Positions 52,036-60,340 of a stretch of 64,000 nucleotides of DNA are shown here, piece after piece. This DNA is from Rhizobium sp. NXC14 (GTDB taxonomy: Bacteria; Pseudomonadota; Alphaproteobacteria; Rhizobiales; Rhizobiaceae): positions 1,863,001-1,927,000 of the forward strand of contig NZ_CP021030.1 of assembly GCF_002117485.1 (NCBI RefSeq), given 5' to 3'. Numbering within the stretch: the first letter of the stretch is position 1; each line of letters begins with the position of its first letter. The notes under the pieces are model-generated. The model was given only the letters and a program-made list of their open reading frames with translations, was not told the origin of the DNA and did not search any database. The position numbers and the translations under genes were made by a program.

Positions 52036-52992
52036 ATGATAGGGCGAAAGCGTCAGTCCGGCATTTTGAGGAATTCGGCGAAGGCCCTGCTTTCGCTTTG
52101 TTTTCTGTTTTCCGGCGTCGATACGCCGAAAGCTCAACCGGAAGGGAGTGCTGCCGAGCCGGCCTGTCTCTATTCGGGACCCTCGGCCTTGGGTTCAGGC
52201 GAGAGGCTCTGCATCCGCAAGGACAGTTTCAATCGTGACCTTTGCATCGCGATCGAGCATTTCGCCGAGGCCAATCGGTTGCCGCCGGCTTATTTCGCCC
52301 GACTCATCTGGCGGGAAAGCACCTTTCGCCCCGACGCAGTCAGCATCAAGGGCGCGCAGGGCATTGCGCAGTTCATGCCTGGAACGGCGAAACTTCGCGG
52401 CCTCGACGACAGCTATCAGGCGCTGGAAGCCTTGAGGAAATCGGCGCAATATCTCGATGAATTGCGAAATCGTTTTGGCAATCTCGGCCTTGCCGCGGCC
52501 GCCTACAACGCCGGCGAAAAAGGTCTTGCGACTTACCTTACATCAGGCAGGTTACCCTACGAGACGCGCGGCTACGTGATGGCGATCACCGCGCACACGG
52601 TCGAGGAGTGGAAGGACAATCCGCCTGAGAATGCGGCCGCCCCGCTCGACAAGGACAAGTCCTTCCTTGACGGCTGCGTGGCGCTGGCCGAAAGCCGGAT
52701 ATTGAAGGACACGCCTTGGCGTCAGGAGGGCATTTGGGCTCCCTGGGGCGTCCAGCTGGCGGCGAATGCCGATGCCGCCGTGGCGCGGCGCATGTTTCGC
52801 GACGCCGTGCTGGATCTGCCTGCGCCATTGAACGCGGAGCAGCCCCTGATCCTGCGTCAGCGCGATCGCAGCTTCGGTTTTCGACCGCGTTATGCCGCCC
52901 GCATCGCCCGGCAGACACGTATGGAGGCCAACGACGTCTGCAATCAGATCCGCAAGCACGGCGGCACCTGCCTCGTTTTCAGGAACCAATAG
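52036..52992 (+). CDS. Lytic transglycosylase (SLT domain), exported
   Basis: A 318-residue peptidoglycan-cleaving enzyme. The N-terminus has a signal sequence (SAKALLSLCFLFSGV). The SLT domain starts near residue 75: LIWRESTFRPDAVS holds the catalytic glutamate, and GAQGIAQFMPGTA and LAAAAYNAGEKGL are the standard blocks. The C-terminal 120 residues are outside the domain and not recognised. Cuts of this kind serve wall turnover or the assembly of envelope machines; none is encoded nearby. Confidence 0.9.
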   Translation: MIGRKRQSGILRNSAKALLSLCFLFSGVDTPKAQPEGSAAEPACLYSGPSALGSGERLCIRKDSFNRDLCIAIEHFAEANRLPPAYFARLIWRESTFRPDAVSIKGAQGIAQFMPGTAKLRGLDDSYQALEALRKSAQYLDELRNRFGNLGLAAAAYNAGEKGLATYLTSGRLPYETRGYVMAITAHTVEEWKDNPPENAAAPLDKDKSFLDGCVALAESRILKDTPWRQEGIWAPWGVQLAANADAAVARRMFRDAVLDLPAPLNAEQPLILRQRDRSFGFRPRYAARIARQTRMEANDVCNQIRKHGGTCLVFRNQ

Positions 52993-53086
52993 AAGGCCTG
53001 CTCCATTCGTGACGAAAAGTCTGCTTGCACGATCGCTGGACGGCGCAGCATAGTCGCAGCGGATCATGCCATCGGGAGGGAAGACA

Positions 53087-54040
53087 ATGCGCGTTTTGGT
53101 CATTGGGGCAACGGGCCATGTCGGAACCTATCTCATTCCTCGTCTGGTGGAGGCGGGTCACGACGTCGTCACCATCAGCCGCGGCGCGGCAAGGCCTTAT
53201 ACGGCAAACCGCGCTTGGGCCTCCGTCGATCAGCGACAGATGGACCGGGTAGAGATGGAGCGGACCGGCGAATTCGGTCCGGCCGTCCGGGCCTTGAACG
53301 CCGATATCGTCATCGATATGATCTGCTTCACGCTGGAAAGCGCCGAGCAGCTGGTGACGGCGCTGTCAGGGCATGTCGGCCATTTCCTACATACCGGCAC
53401 GATTTGGACACATGGATATTCGGTGGCCGTGCCGACACGGGAGGAAGCGCCGAAGTCTCCGTTCGGTGACTATGGCATCCAAAAGGCGGCGATCGAAAAC
53501 TATCTGCTGCAGCAGGCAAGACTTCGGGGTTTTCCGGCGACCATCATTCATCCCGGCCACATTGTCGGCCCCGGATGGGCGCCGCTCAATCCGGCCGGCA
53601 ATTTCAATCTGCAGGTCTTTTCGACCCTTGCCCGCGGAGAGGCTCTGGCGCTGCCCAATTTCGGTCTGGAGACCGTTCATCATGTCCATGCCGACGACGT
53701 GGCGGCGATGTTCATGGACGCGATCGCCAATCGGAATGCATCGATCGGCGAAAGTTTCCATGCAGTATCGGAGCAGGCCGTGACGCTTCGCGGCTACGCC
53801 GAATTCATGTCGCGGTGGTTTGGGCAGGACCCGAAGCTCACCTTCGCACCATTCGACGCCTGGGCGGAAGGCCAGACGGCCGAGGACGCGGAGGCGACAT
53901 GGGAGCACATCGCCCGCAGTCCGAACTGCTCGATTGCCAGAGCCCGGCGCCTGTTGGGCTACACCCCGAGGTATACGTCTCTGCAGGCGGTGCAGGAATC
54001 GGTCGGCTGGCTGGTCGGGCAGGGACGGATCAAGACCTGA
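53087..54040 (+). CDS. NAD-dependent epimerase/dehydratase-family protein
   Basis: A 317-residue extended-SDR protein. VLVIGATGHVGTYLIPRL at about residues 3-20 is the nucleotide-binding glycine motif. The catalytic tyrosine region is altered: GDYGIQKAAIENYLLQ has the Tyr-x3-Lys pattern (YGIQK). Atypical members of this class act on nucleotide sugars, isoflavonoids or as regulators. GGGAGG lies about seven bases before ATG 53087. It converges on the glycerate kinase gene. Confidence 0.85.
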   Translation: MRVLVIGATGHVGTYLIPRLVEAGHDVVTISRGAARPYTANRAWASVDQRQMDRVEMERTGEFGPAVRALNADIVIDMICFTLESAEQLVTALSGHVGHFLHTGTIWTHGYSVAVPTREEAPKSPFGDYGIQKAAIENYLLQQARLRGFPATIIHPGHIVGPGWAPLNPAGNFNLQVFSTLARGEALALPNFGLETVHHVHADDVAAMFMDAIANRNASIGESFHAVSEQAVTLRGYAEFMSRWFGQDPKLTFAPFDAWAEGQTAEDAEATWEHIARSPNCSIARARRLLGYTPRYTSLQAVQESVGWLVGQGRIKT

Positions 54041-54057
54041 TCGCCGGTTAGTCGTCT

Positions 54058-55323
54058 CTAACGGATGAGGATCGCCCTGAAATCGTTGACATTGGTTCCG
54101 GTCGGACCGGTCTCGAAGAGATCGCCGATAGCCTTGAACGCCGAGTAGCTGTCATTGCCGTCGAGCAGCCGGCGCGGATCGAGCCCGGCGGCGCGCAGAC
54201 GCTTCACCGTGCCGTCATCGGCAAAGGCGCCGGCATTGTCTTCCGAGCCGTCGATCCCGTCGGTGTCGGCAGCCAGCACAGCAATGCCGTCTTGCCCATC
54301 GATTGCAAGCGCCATGGCAAGGGTGAATTCGCCATTGCGCCCGCCCTTGCCGCCTTTGGCTTTCAGCGTCACCGTCGTCTCGCCGCCGGACAGGAGGACG
54401 GCCGGCTTCGAGAATGGCCTGTTCCGCCCGAGGACCTCGCGGGCGATGGCCGCATGCACCAGCGCCACGTCACGCGATTCGCCTTCGATGGCATCCGAAA
54501 GGATTGCCGGCGTGATCCCTTGTGATTCCGCCTCGGCGGCGGCGGCCGCCAGCGAAACGCCCGCAGAGGCGATGATGTGATGCTCGTGCCGCAGGAATAT
54601 CGGATCGTCCGGCCGCGGTGCATCTGCCTTTGGCGAGTTCAGATGGTCGAGCGCGGCCTGCGGCAGCTGCAATCCATACTGCCTGATGATCTCCAGCGCT
54701 TCGTGCCGTGTTGAACCGTCGGGCACCGTCGGCCCGGAGGCGACGTGGGCCGGGTTATCGCCGGGAATATCCGAAACGATCAGGCTGATGACTCTCGCTT
54801 TCGTCGCTGCCGCCAGTCTTCCGCCCTTGATGGTGGAGAGATGCTTGCGCACCACATTCATCGCCGAGATCGGCGCGCCCGACGCAAGCAGCATTTCGTT
54901 GAGCGCAATTTCATCTTCGAGCGTCAATCCTTCCGGCGGGGCGGGCAGCAGTGCCGAGCCGCCGCCGCAGATCAACGCGATCACGAGATCGTCTTCCGTC
55001 AGCCGGTTCACCGTTTCCATCAACCGTCTGGCGGCAGCGAACCCAGCAGCGTCGGGCACCGGATGGGCTGCCTCGATGATCTCGATGAAGCGCGTTTCGC
55101 AGCCATAGCCGTATCGCGTGACCACCAACCCCTCGATCGGTCCGGCCCATGCGCTTTCGAGCGCCCGCGCCATCTGCGCCGCGCCCTTGCCGGCGCCAAT
55201 CACGACGGTTCTTCCTTTCGGTTTCTCCGGCAGGTGCGATTTGATGCCGGTCAGCGGATCGGCCGCGCGAACTGCCGCGTCGAACAGGCTTTTCAGGAAA
55301 TCGCGGGGGGCGGTTATCGTCAT
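54058..55323 (-). CDS. Glycerate 2-kinase (MOFRL family)
   Basis: A 421-residue protein of the GckA/TtuD family. The N-terminal DUF4147 part has VVIGAGKGAAQMARALE and ICGGGSALLPAP, and the C-terminal MOFRL domain has VLLSGGETTVTLKAKGKGGRN-like text followed by DTDGIDGSEDNAGA. These proteins phosphorylate glycerate to 2-phosphoglycerate; older annotation calls them hydroxypyruvate reductase (TtuD). MTITAP was taken as start, with a weak ribosome site. It is the only carbon-metabolism enzyme in this stretch. Confidence 0.9.
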   Translation of the reverse strand: MTITAPRDFLKSLFDAAVRAADPLTGIKSHLPEKPKGRTVVIGAGKGAAQMARALESAWAGPIEGLVVTRYGYGCETRFIEIIEAAHPVPDAAGFAAARRLMETVNRLTEDDLVIALICGGGSALLPAPPEGLTLEDEIALNEMLLASGAPISAMNVVRKHLSTIKGGRLAAATKARVISLIVSDIPGDNPAHVASGPTVPDGSTRHEALEIIRQYGLQLPQAALDHLNSPKADAPRPDDPIFLRHEHHIIASAGVSLAAAAAEAESQGITPAILSDAIEGESRDVALVHAAIAREVLGRNRPFSKPAVLLSGGETTVTLKAKGGKGGRNGEFTLAMALAIDGQDGIAVLAADTDGIDGSEDNAGAFADDGTVKRLRAAGLDPRRLLDGNDSYSAFKAIGDLFETGPTGTNVNDFRAILIR

Positions 55324-55517
55324 CGTTGGTCTCTGCTGCCTCAAGGTGTCGATTGTGACCGAGACTGTCGGCGTATCGGCGTGGCGGCGTCAAGGCCGAA
55401 GATGCGGTGATCTGACGGCAGTGACGCAGAGTCTCGGCATTGAAAGAGGCGAACGAATAGAAAGCATTAACCATCCTCCCGTAGACAACATATAGGATCA
55501 AAGGAAACCTGTATTCG

Positions 55518-55820
55518 ATGGCCACTGAAACGACCTGCCGCCCCGCCGCCAGCTCTCACGAAGGCAAGGTTATTGCCTTTCCCTCCGCAACCGGAACTGC
55601 CAATATCGAGCGCTGCGCCCGGGAGCTCGGCCGCCGGCATGGCGCGGACGCAGTCGAATTCTGGAAGGCCGAGTGCCGCAGGCTTGCCGATCAGCTTCTC
55701 GCCGCGGGAATGCCGGAGAGCCTTGTCGGTCAGCGGGTGATGGAGTTTCAACAAGATGTCCAGATCGAACTGGTCCTCAGCCACCAGAAGCAGGCCGTTG
55801 CCAAATCACAGAAACGCTGA
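55518..55820 (+). CDS. DUF6074-family protein
   Basis: A 100-residue rhizobial protein. KVIAFPSATGTANIERCARELGRRHGADAVEFWKAECRRL is the family pattern (VIAFP then a helical stretch with a Trp before the arginines), followed by MEFQQDVQIELVL. It has no membrane segment or signal. Function is unknown; many rhizobial replicons carry several copies. It is divergent from the glycerate kinase gene and lies 149 bp before the iron-permease-like gene. Confidence 0.75.
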   Translation: MATETTCRPAASSHEGKVIAFPSATGTANIERCARELGRRHGADAVEFWKAECRRLADQLLAAGMPESLVGQRVMEFQQDVQIELVLSHQKQAVAKSQKR

Positions 55821-55900
55821 TTCATCGGGTTTGATCCGACGCGTCTGACCAGCAATCTCATGCCTTGGGCATGCCGTCCGGATCGACCTCGACGGCATGA

Positions 55901-55925
55901 GGAACTTCCGCCCGGATGTGGAGTT
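55901..55925 (+). promoter_or_regulatory. EcfG-like promoter upstream of the first iron-permease-like gene
   Basis: GGAAC (55901-55905) and AGTT (55922-55925) are 16 bases apart, matching the general stress sigma factor EcfG pattern (GGAAC-N16/17-CGTT) with one mismatch in the -10 part. The distance to ATG 55970 leaves a leader of about 35-40 bases. Confidence 0.45.
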
Positions 55926-55969
55926 GATGTTGTCGATTGACAGCATTGATGCTGCGGGAGCCTTCTCGA

Positions 55970-56389
55970 ATGTCGAACAAATCCAACTTCTTCTCTTCCT
56001 TCGCAACCGCCGTCGCCGAGCTGTCGGGAAGGCCGTTCACCTTTATCGCAGCTCTGATGCTCGTCCTCGTCTGGGCAGTGTCCGGGCCATATTTCGATTA
56101 TTCCGAAACGTGGCAGCTCGTGATCAACACGACGACCACCATCATCACCTTTCTGATGGTGTTTGTGTTGCAGAACAGCCAGAACCGTGACGGAAAGGCT
56201 TTGCAGGCCAAGCTTGACGAGCTCATTCTGACGAGTCAGGCCGCCAATAAATTTGTTGGCATCGAAAAGCTCGACGAGGGCGAGCTCAGGGAAATGAGCA
56301 AGACGCTTGCAGAAAAGGCCGAAAGCGTCGAGGAGAAGGCGGATGAGAAATCGGACGAGAAATCCGGCGCAGAGGCAACGTCCGGTTAG
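55970..56389 (+). CDS. Low-affinity iron permease family (PF04120) small membrane protein
   Basis: A 139-residue protein with two membrane segments (FTFIAALMLVLVWAV; ITFLMVFVLQN). The family signature is WQLVINTTTTIITFLMVFVLQNSQNRDGKALQAKLDELI. A charged C-terminal tail of about 45 residues is rich in Glu and Lys. The name comes from a yeast iron transporter, but bacterial members are too short to be transporters alone and their role is open. It converges on a second member of the same family. Confidence 0.85.
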   Translation: MSNKSNFFSSFATAVAELSGRPFTFIAALMLVLVWAVSGPYFDYSETWQLVINTTTTIITFLMVFVLQNSQNRDGKALQAKLDELILTSQAANKFVGIEKLDEGELREMSKTLAEKAESVEEKADEKSDEKSGAEATSG

Positions 56390-56403
56390 AGGCGCCCATC
56401 TCC

Positions 56404-56763
56404 TCACACTCGCTTCGCCGAAATCTGGTCTTGATGTTGCTGCCGCATCTCTTCAATAGCGTCGGCATCTTTCTTCTCAGCTGCAATCCAATGGTTTCCT
56501 GCCTCGCTTGATCGGATTAGTTCGTCGAGCTTGGCATGGAGTGCCTTCATGTCCCGATTTTGGGAGTGCTGCAGCAGCAGCAAAATAAGGAATGTGACGA
56601 GCGTGCCCACCATGTTGGTCAGCAGAAACCACTGCCGGGGAAAGGAAAATCTTAAACCGACTGCCGTCCATAGAGTTATGAACCCAATCAGCGCGACAGG
56701 AACCACACGGTGCCCTGCCCATGAAACGGCGAGGTCGGAAATCAGTCGAAAGCGCCAGCGCAT
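56404..56763 (-). CDS. Low-affinity iron permease family protein, second copy
   Basis: A 119-residue protein with the same architecture as its neighbour: two membrane segments and the signature LTNMVGTLVTFLILLLLQHSQNRDMKALHAKLDELIRSSEAGNHWIAAEKKD. The two copies face each other tail to tail, 14 bases apart, and differ enough that this is not a recent duplication. The start MRWRFRL was chosen because a longer frame has no extra family text. Confidence 0.82.
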   Translation of the reverse strand: MRWRFRLISDLAVSWAGHRVVPVALIGFITLWTAVGLRFSFPRQWFLLTNMVGTLVTFLILLLLQHSQNRDMKALHAKLDELIRSSEAGNHWIAAEKKDADAIEEMRQQHQDQISAKRV

Positions 56764-56968
56764 ATGGCTCTCCACAGTCCCATAAAGGAAGATGGAGCAG
56801 ATCGTAGCCGTTTCCATCACCAGGCGTGTCGCGATTATTCAGATGCGCTTTGGCGTTTCACGTCTTCATACGCTCCTCTACTGGCTTTAGCGTGACGTGC
56901 GTGCTTTTGGTCAGGCTGACTGCCGAGCCGAGGACTGGGGCGCGCCGTTGAGACCGCGCCCCCCTCAG

Positions 56969-57889
56969 TTAGAGGCGGGATGTGACGACGAGATCTTCCT
57001 CTGCGTCGCGTTGCGATCCTCCCAGAGCCGCAGCCGCAGCGGCTATGAAGGCGCCCACCAGAAGCGACAAGGATCCCAGCAATGCCGTGGTCGAGGCGGC
57101 TTTTCGTGCCTCGTCGGCAGCCTTCTGCGTGGCAGCCTTAGCGTCGTCGATACGCTTCAGCACAGCATCCACGCGGGCGCGTGCATCGGCTTCGGAGAGA
57201 CCGGTCCGCGCAGAGACGATGGTGGCAAGATAGGCCTTGTCCTCATCTGGAACTTGCCCTTCGGCAGCGCCATTGAGGAGGATGCGGGAGACTTCCGACG
57301 TTGCCGCAGCATCGTTGGATGTCGCTGCCGCACGCGCCTGGTCAGGGCGTAGCAATGCGTCGGTAAAATAGGCGGTGGAAAGATCCAGCGGCGAGGTTGA
57401 CGACGTTGCTGCTGCCGTACCGGCGGCCGCGGCGGTCGAGCCTACGGCTTGCGCGGCCGATCCTACCGCCTGTGCACCGGCGCCGGCGAGCGACGTCAGC
57501 GACGACGCAAGGAATCCGGCGACGAAGATGGTTGCCAGAGCCCAGCTTAGGAAACCATGCGCGGTGTCGCGGAAGAAAACCTCGTCGGTGTGGACGGCGG
57601 CCCATTTTGTGCGCAAGCGGCCGGTTACATAGCCTCCGAGCGCGGAGGAGAGCCATTGCACGAGAACGAGCCAGATCGCCGCTGTGATGCCGAGCGTGCC
57701 GAGCGAACTGCTTTGTCCTGACCAGGGCGACACCATCGTCAACCCAAGCCCGGATCCCAGAAGAAGAAGGATGAGGGTTACTCCGATGGCGGCGGCCGCG
57801 CCACCGAAGATGGGTCCCCATGTCATGGCGGATTTGGAGGATTCGACCGGAGCAGCAACCTCTCCGGAACCTGTCATTGAAACCGACAT
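56969..57889 (-). CDS. Conserved multi-spanning membrane protein (rhizobial PhnA-like)
   Basis: A 306-residue protein with an N-terminal pair of membrane segments (GPIFGGAAAAIGVTLILLLLG), two more near 65-135 and one near the C-terminus (LLGSLSLLVGAFIAAAAAALGG). An Ala/Ser-rich loop of about 120 residues lies between and contains a possible helix-rich region (TGLSEADARARVDAVL). Databases often call such rhizobial proteins PhnA-like, but there is no phosphonate motif. It lies next to a 25-residue membrane protein with an optimal ribosome site. Confidence 0.75.
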   Translation of the reverse strand: MSVSMTGSGEVAAPVESSKSAMTWGPIFGGAAAAIGVTLILLLLGSGLGLTMVSPWSGQSSSLGTLGITAAIWLVLVQWLSSALGGYVTGRLRTKWAAVHTDEVFFRDTAHGFLSWALATIFVAGFLASSLTSLAGAGAQAVGSAAQAVGSTAAAAGTAAATSSTSPLDLSTAYFTDALLRPDQARAAATSNDAAATSEVSRILLNGAAEGQVPDEDKAYLATIVSARTGLSEADARARVDAVLKRIDDAKAATQKAADEARKAASTTALLGSLSLLVGAFIAAAAAALGGSQRDAEEDLVVTSRL

Positions 57890-57898
57890 GATCCGTTC

Positions 57899-57976
57899 CT
57901 ATCGCATAAACAGAGCCAGAAGAATGATGATCGGCAGTGGAACGCCAAGCAGCCAAAGTAGAATACCGCGACCCAT
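57899..57976 (-). CDS. Very small membrane protein, 25 residues
   Basis: ATG 57976 is preceded by AGGAGGT with a six-base gap, close to a perfect ribosome site. The 25 residues start MGRGILLWLLG and form a single hydrophobic segment with a central VPLP. Similar tiny proteins with a PxPIIIL core are widespread in proteobacteria. It is upstream of the PhnA-like gene by nine bases and is probably cotranscribed with it. Confidence 0.7.
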   Translation of the reverse strand: MGRGILLWLLGVPLPIIILLALFMR

Positions 57977-58001
57977 GAGAGACCTCCTGTCAAAGGCGAC
58001 G

Positions 58002-58358
58002 TTACGTGCTTGATGCCACACAACTTTTAACGATGGCGTTTGTTCCCGCCGGTGGAAGCGGTGGGTTTGAAGCGCGCGGTTGCCTGTCTGTCGCGCGGCA
58101 GCATTTGAAGGAACAGCAGATTGCCGGAGCGGTCTTGCCGCATCCTTGGCATTGAAGGCGTTTGGCCAGACTGGCGAGAGACAGGTTCTGGCCGCAGCGC
58201 CGGGCAATATTCCGCCGCTCGATAAACATCTGGCGGCGACATGCGTGGCAACGGGCATACATGACGAACCACTCCGGCAACGTCGCCAATGTTGCCCTTT
58301 CGATTTCGACGGAGTGGCGATCAGGAGGCGCGAGGCCGATACCGCGACGATGTCTCAT
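58002..58358 (-). CDS. Zinc-ribbon protein with a probable frameshift
   Basis: The protein starts at the ATGA overlap with the upstream gene and reads ATLATLPEWFVMYARCHACRR and then QCQGCGKTA, a two-CxxC zinc ribbon as seen in small rhizobial proteins. The text then turns into cysteine-rich nonsense. The alternative frame from about 58139 reads SGNLLFLQMLPRDRQ and stops at TAA, which fits the family pattern better. A one-base change near 58137-58141 would join them. Role unknown. Given as CDS because the intact frame still exists. Confidence 0.5.
   Translation of the reverse strand: MRHRRGIGLAPPDRHSVEIERATLATLPEWFVMYARCHACRRQMFIERRNIARRCGQNLSLASLAKRLQCQGCGKTAPAICCSFKCCRATDRQPRASNPPLPPAGTNAIVKSCVASST
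58022..58046 (-). promoter_or_regulatory. EcfG-like promoter upstream of the 25-residue protein
   Basis: On the minus strand GGAAC (58046-58042) and AGTT (58025-58022) are 16 bases apart, one mismatch from the EcfG pattern. The distance to ATG 57976 is about 45 bases. It overlaps the 3' end of the zinc-ribbon gene. Confidence 0.4.
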
Positions 58359-58603
58359 GGCCTTTCAACGGTCGTTGTCCGTTCACAGGCCATGCCGCGG
58401 CTCACGCCTTTATCTCTCAGGGCGAGCTGAAGTCTGAGATGACGGCAATCCAGCAGCAGCGTTGTAATGGCGGCACGGACGTCCCCTTGGTGAAAAGCGA
58501 CAACTGCGTCGACTTCTCCTCTCAACGTTTCTTCTGCTAATTTTTCGGCTGCCTGCGGACGCACGACCTCGATCTCCTTCAGAGCTTCCAATCCGATTTT
58601 CAT
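58355..58603 (-). CDS. Small conserved protein, 82 residues
   Basis: A soluble protein with a helical middle (EIEVVRPQAAEKLAEETL) and a C-terminal block AFHQGDVRAAITTLLLDCRHLRLQLAL followed by SRGMA. The HxGDxRAAIxxLLxD pattern recurs in small rhizobial proteins often mislabelled as dehydrogenases. No function is known. Its stop overlaps the ATG of the zinc-ribbon gene, so the two are coupled. Confidence 0.65.
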   Translation of the reverse strand: MKIGLEALKEIEVVRPQAAEKLAEETLRGEVDAVVAFHQGDVRAAITTLLLDCRHLRLQLALRDKGVSRGMACERTTTVERP

Positions 58604-58797
58604 TTGCGCCCACCGATGTTCCTATTATGTTCTCATACGCCTTCGAGTCAAGAATGAAGGCGTTTCCGCCGTTCGTTCGGTCATCGGCCGAGGCGGTGAG
58701 CGACGCAGGGGCGTTCCTGTACGTTTTCGAACTGAAACAATCTCCAGAGGCTTTTGTTTGCTGCCTATCGGCAATGAAGCAGCGAGGAGGATATCCA

Positions 58798-59136
58798 ATG
58801 CTTCTGAGAATAATGGCAGTAGCAGCAATCACGATTGGCCTGGCAACGTCGGCAATGGCGCAATCAGGTGGAGGGTCGGGATCGGGCAGCGGCGGCGGCG
58901 GAGCCTCAAGTTCCGGCAGCGGCACCATGTCTGGTTCGGACGCCAGCGGTTCCGGCAACACGAACTCCAGCGGTGCCGGCGCAAATACGACTGTCGGCGC
59001 CGGTGCGACCGGTGCGAACGGATCCGGCGGCGATCCGAACGACTGTCAGCGCCAGCAGGCCGGCGGCACCGGCAACCCGGCTCCCACCTCCGGCAATAGC
59101 TCGACACAACCCGACGCGGCAAATGCATGCCGCTGA
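58798..59136 (+). CDS. Exported Gly/Ser-rich low-complexity protein
   Basis: A 112-residue protein with a clean signal peptide (MAVAAITIGLATSAMAQ) and a mature part made mostly of Gly, Ser, Ala, Thr and Asn. Two cysteines near the C-terminus (NDCQRQ, NACR) could form a disulfide. GAGGAGG lies seven bases before ATG 58798. It may coat the envelope or be an osmotic- or stress-related filler; nothing in the sequence identifies a role. Confidence 0.75.
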   Translation: MLLRIMAVAAITIGLATSAMAQSGGGSGSGSGGGGASSSGSGTMSGSDASGSGNTNSSGAGANTTVGAGATGANGSGGDPNDCQRQQAGGTGNPAPTSGNSSTQPDAANACR

Positions 59137-59425
59137 AAGCTCGAGCCGCTTCGTCAACTTGCCCCGGAAGTCAGTATCGCTTCCGGGGCGCCATATGCTT
59201 TGTGCTATCTTTTAATACCGCGAGGATGGCCGACGATATGAACGTATTGCACGCATAATTTTTAACGACCCGCACCAATTTTCGCGGCTGAAGCTGACGT
59301 CCGTTGAGAGTCGCGCCTATATCTTCAGCCGCAGAGTGATTTCGGAGGAGTTCGGGAAATGCTCCCGTGGTTCTGGAAGAAGGGACTCTCGCTTACCGAG
59401 CGCAGCGGAAATGGGAGAAGTATTC

Positions 59426-59605
59426 ATGAACAGATTTCGAGCATTCTTAGCGGCCGGAGCAATTGGCCTGTCGGTCATTGCCTCAGCTTGCTCGACGCCG
59501 CCAAATTCATATGGCTCGGCATCGGGATACCAGCCTGGCGATTCCATGAACCCGGCCTGCGCCGACGGCTTCCGGCCCGGCGACGGCCGTTCGTGCAGCT
59601 ATTAG
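59426..59605 (+). CDS. Small exported protein or lipoprotein, 59 residues
   Basis: The N-terminus has a hydrophobic segment (FLAAGAIGLSVIASAC) ending in an ASAC lipobox-like sequence, so the mature protein may be anchored by a lipid at Cys22. The remainder is short, with GYQPGD and FRPGDG repeated and two further cysteines. GGGAGAAG precedes the start. Function unknown; it lies upstream of csbD. Confidence 0.65.
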   Translation: MNRFRAFLAAGAIGLSVIASACSTPPNSYGSASGYQPGDSMNPACADGFRPGDGRSCSY

Positions 59606-59784
59606 AGAGGGAGCCGCTTCAAATCCGATGTCTGGGGTCGGACGACCAAAATTGCGAGAACAAAGCGCTCGATCCGACATGCTGAACACCCAATCGGAGC
59701 CTCCAGCCGCGCGAGGTGGAGTCTTGCCACTCGCTGCCCATACGAAGAATGTTGATTCTGTACTGGCTGGCGGCCTGCCGAAGC

Positions 59785-59809
59785 GGAACCCTTATCGCTC
59801 ATCTCCGTT
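59785..59809 (+). promoter_or_regulatory. EcfG promoter of csbD
   Basis: GGAAC (59785-59789) and CGTT (59806-59809) are separated by exactly 16 bases, a perfect match to the -35/-10 pattern of the alphaproteobacterial general stress sigma factor EcfG (RpoE2). ATG 59840 is 30 bases further. CsbD proteins are classic general-stress products. Confidence 0.8.
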
Positions 59810-59839
59810 CCTCTTTCCTAACGACAGGAGGAATAAGCC

Positions 59840-60043
59840 ATGGATTGGAACCGCGTCGAAGGCAATTGGAAGCAGATGAAAGGCAAGGTCAAGGAGCAGT
59901 GGGGCAAGCTGACCGACGACGATCTTGACGTCATCAACGGTAAGCGCGATCAGCTCGAAGGCAAGATCCAGGAGCGCTACGGCTACGAGAAAGACCGTAC
60001 CCGGCGAGACATTGACGACTGGTATAATCGCCAGACCTGGTAA
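59840..60043 (+). CDS. CsbD-family stress protein
   Basis: A 67-residue protein: WNRVEGNWKQMKGKVKEQWG at the N-terminus is the CsbD signature, followed by LEGKIQERYGYEKD. It is hydrophilic, helical and cytosolic. Family members are induced by general stress and are of unknown biochemical function. GGAGG lies about eight bases before ATG. A perfect EcfG promoter is upstream and a terminator follows. Confidence 0.93.
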   Translation: MDWNRVEGNWKQMKGKVKEQWGKLTDDDLDVINGKRDQLEGKIQERYGYEKDRTRRDIDDWYNRQTW

Positions 60044-60074
60044 GTCGCATTATCGGAGCACGGATCGGTAACTC

Positions 60075-60105
60075 GGCACGCCCAACTTAATGGGCGTGCC
60101 ATTTT
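60075..60105 (+). terminator. Intrinsic terminator of csbD
   Basis: GGCACGCCCA (60075-60084) pairs perfectly with TGGGCGTGCC (60091-60100) around ACTTAA and is followed by ATTTT. It starts 31 bases after the csbD stop. Confidence 0.88.
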
Positions 60106-60340
60106 CATATCTTATCGACCTTATGCCGGCGGTCAGGCAGCAGCGCCGGGCGCGCTCCCTCGATAACCGGTCGCCGCCGGCTGACTGCCCGTGTGCGCTT
60201 GCTCTGAACACCAATGGCCGGCTCGAGCACCACCCGCGGCCAAACCAGCGGTGCGTCGTCTGGTGTTTTTGTGAGCGGGCCGTCGTTCATCGGAGGTTAA
60301 TGCTTGTTAAACCAGAATCGCAGCTTGAAAGGATGCGCCG
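60106..60340. other. Spacer of 235 bp
   Basis: No gene supported. It carries the promoter region of the next exported protein; no clear EcfG pattern was seen. Confidence 0.35.
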
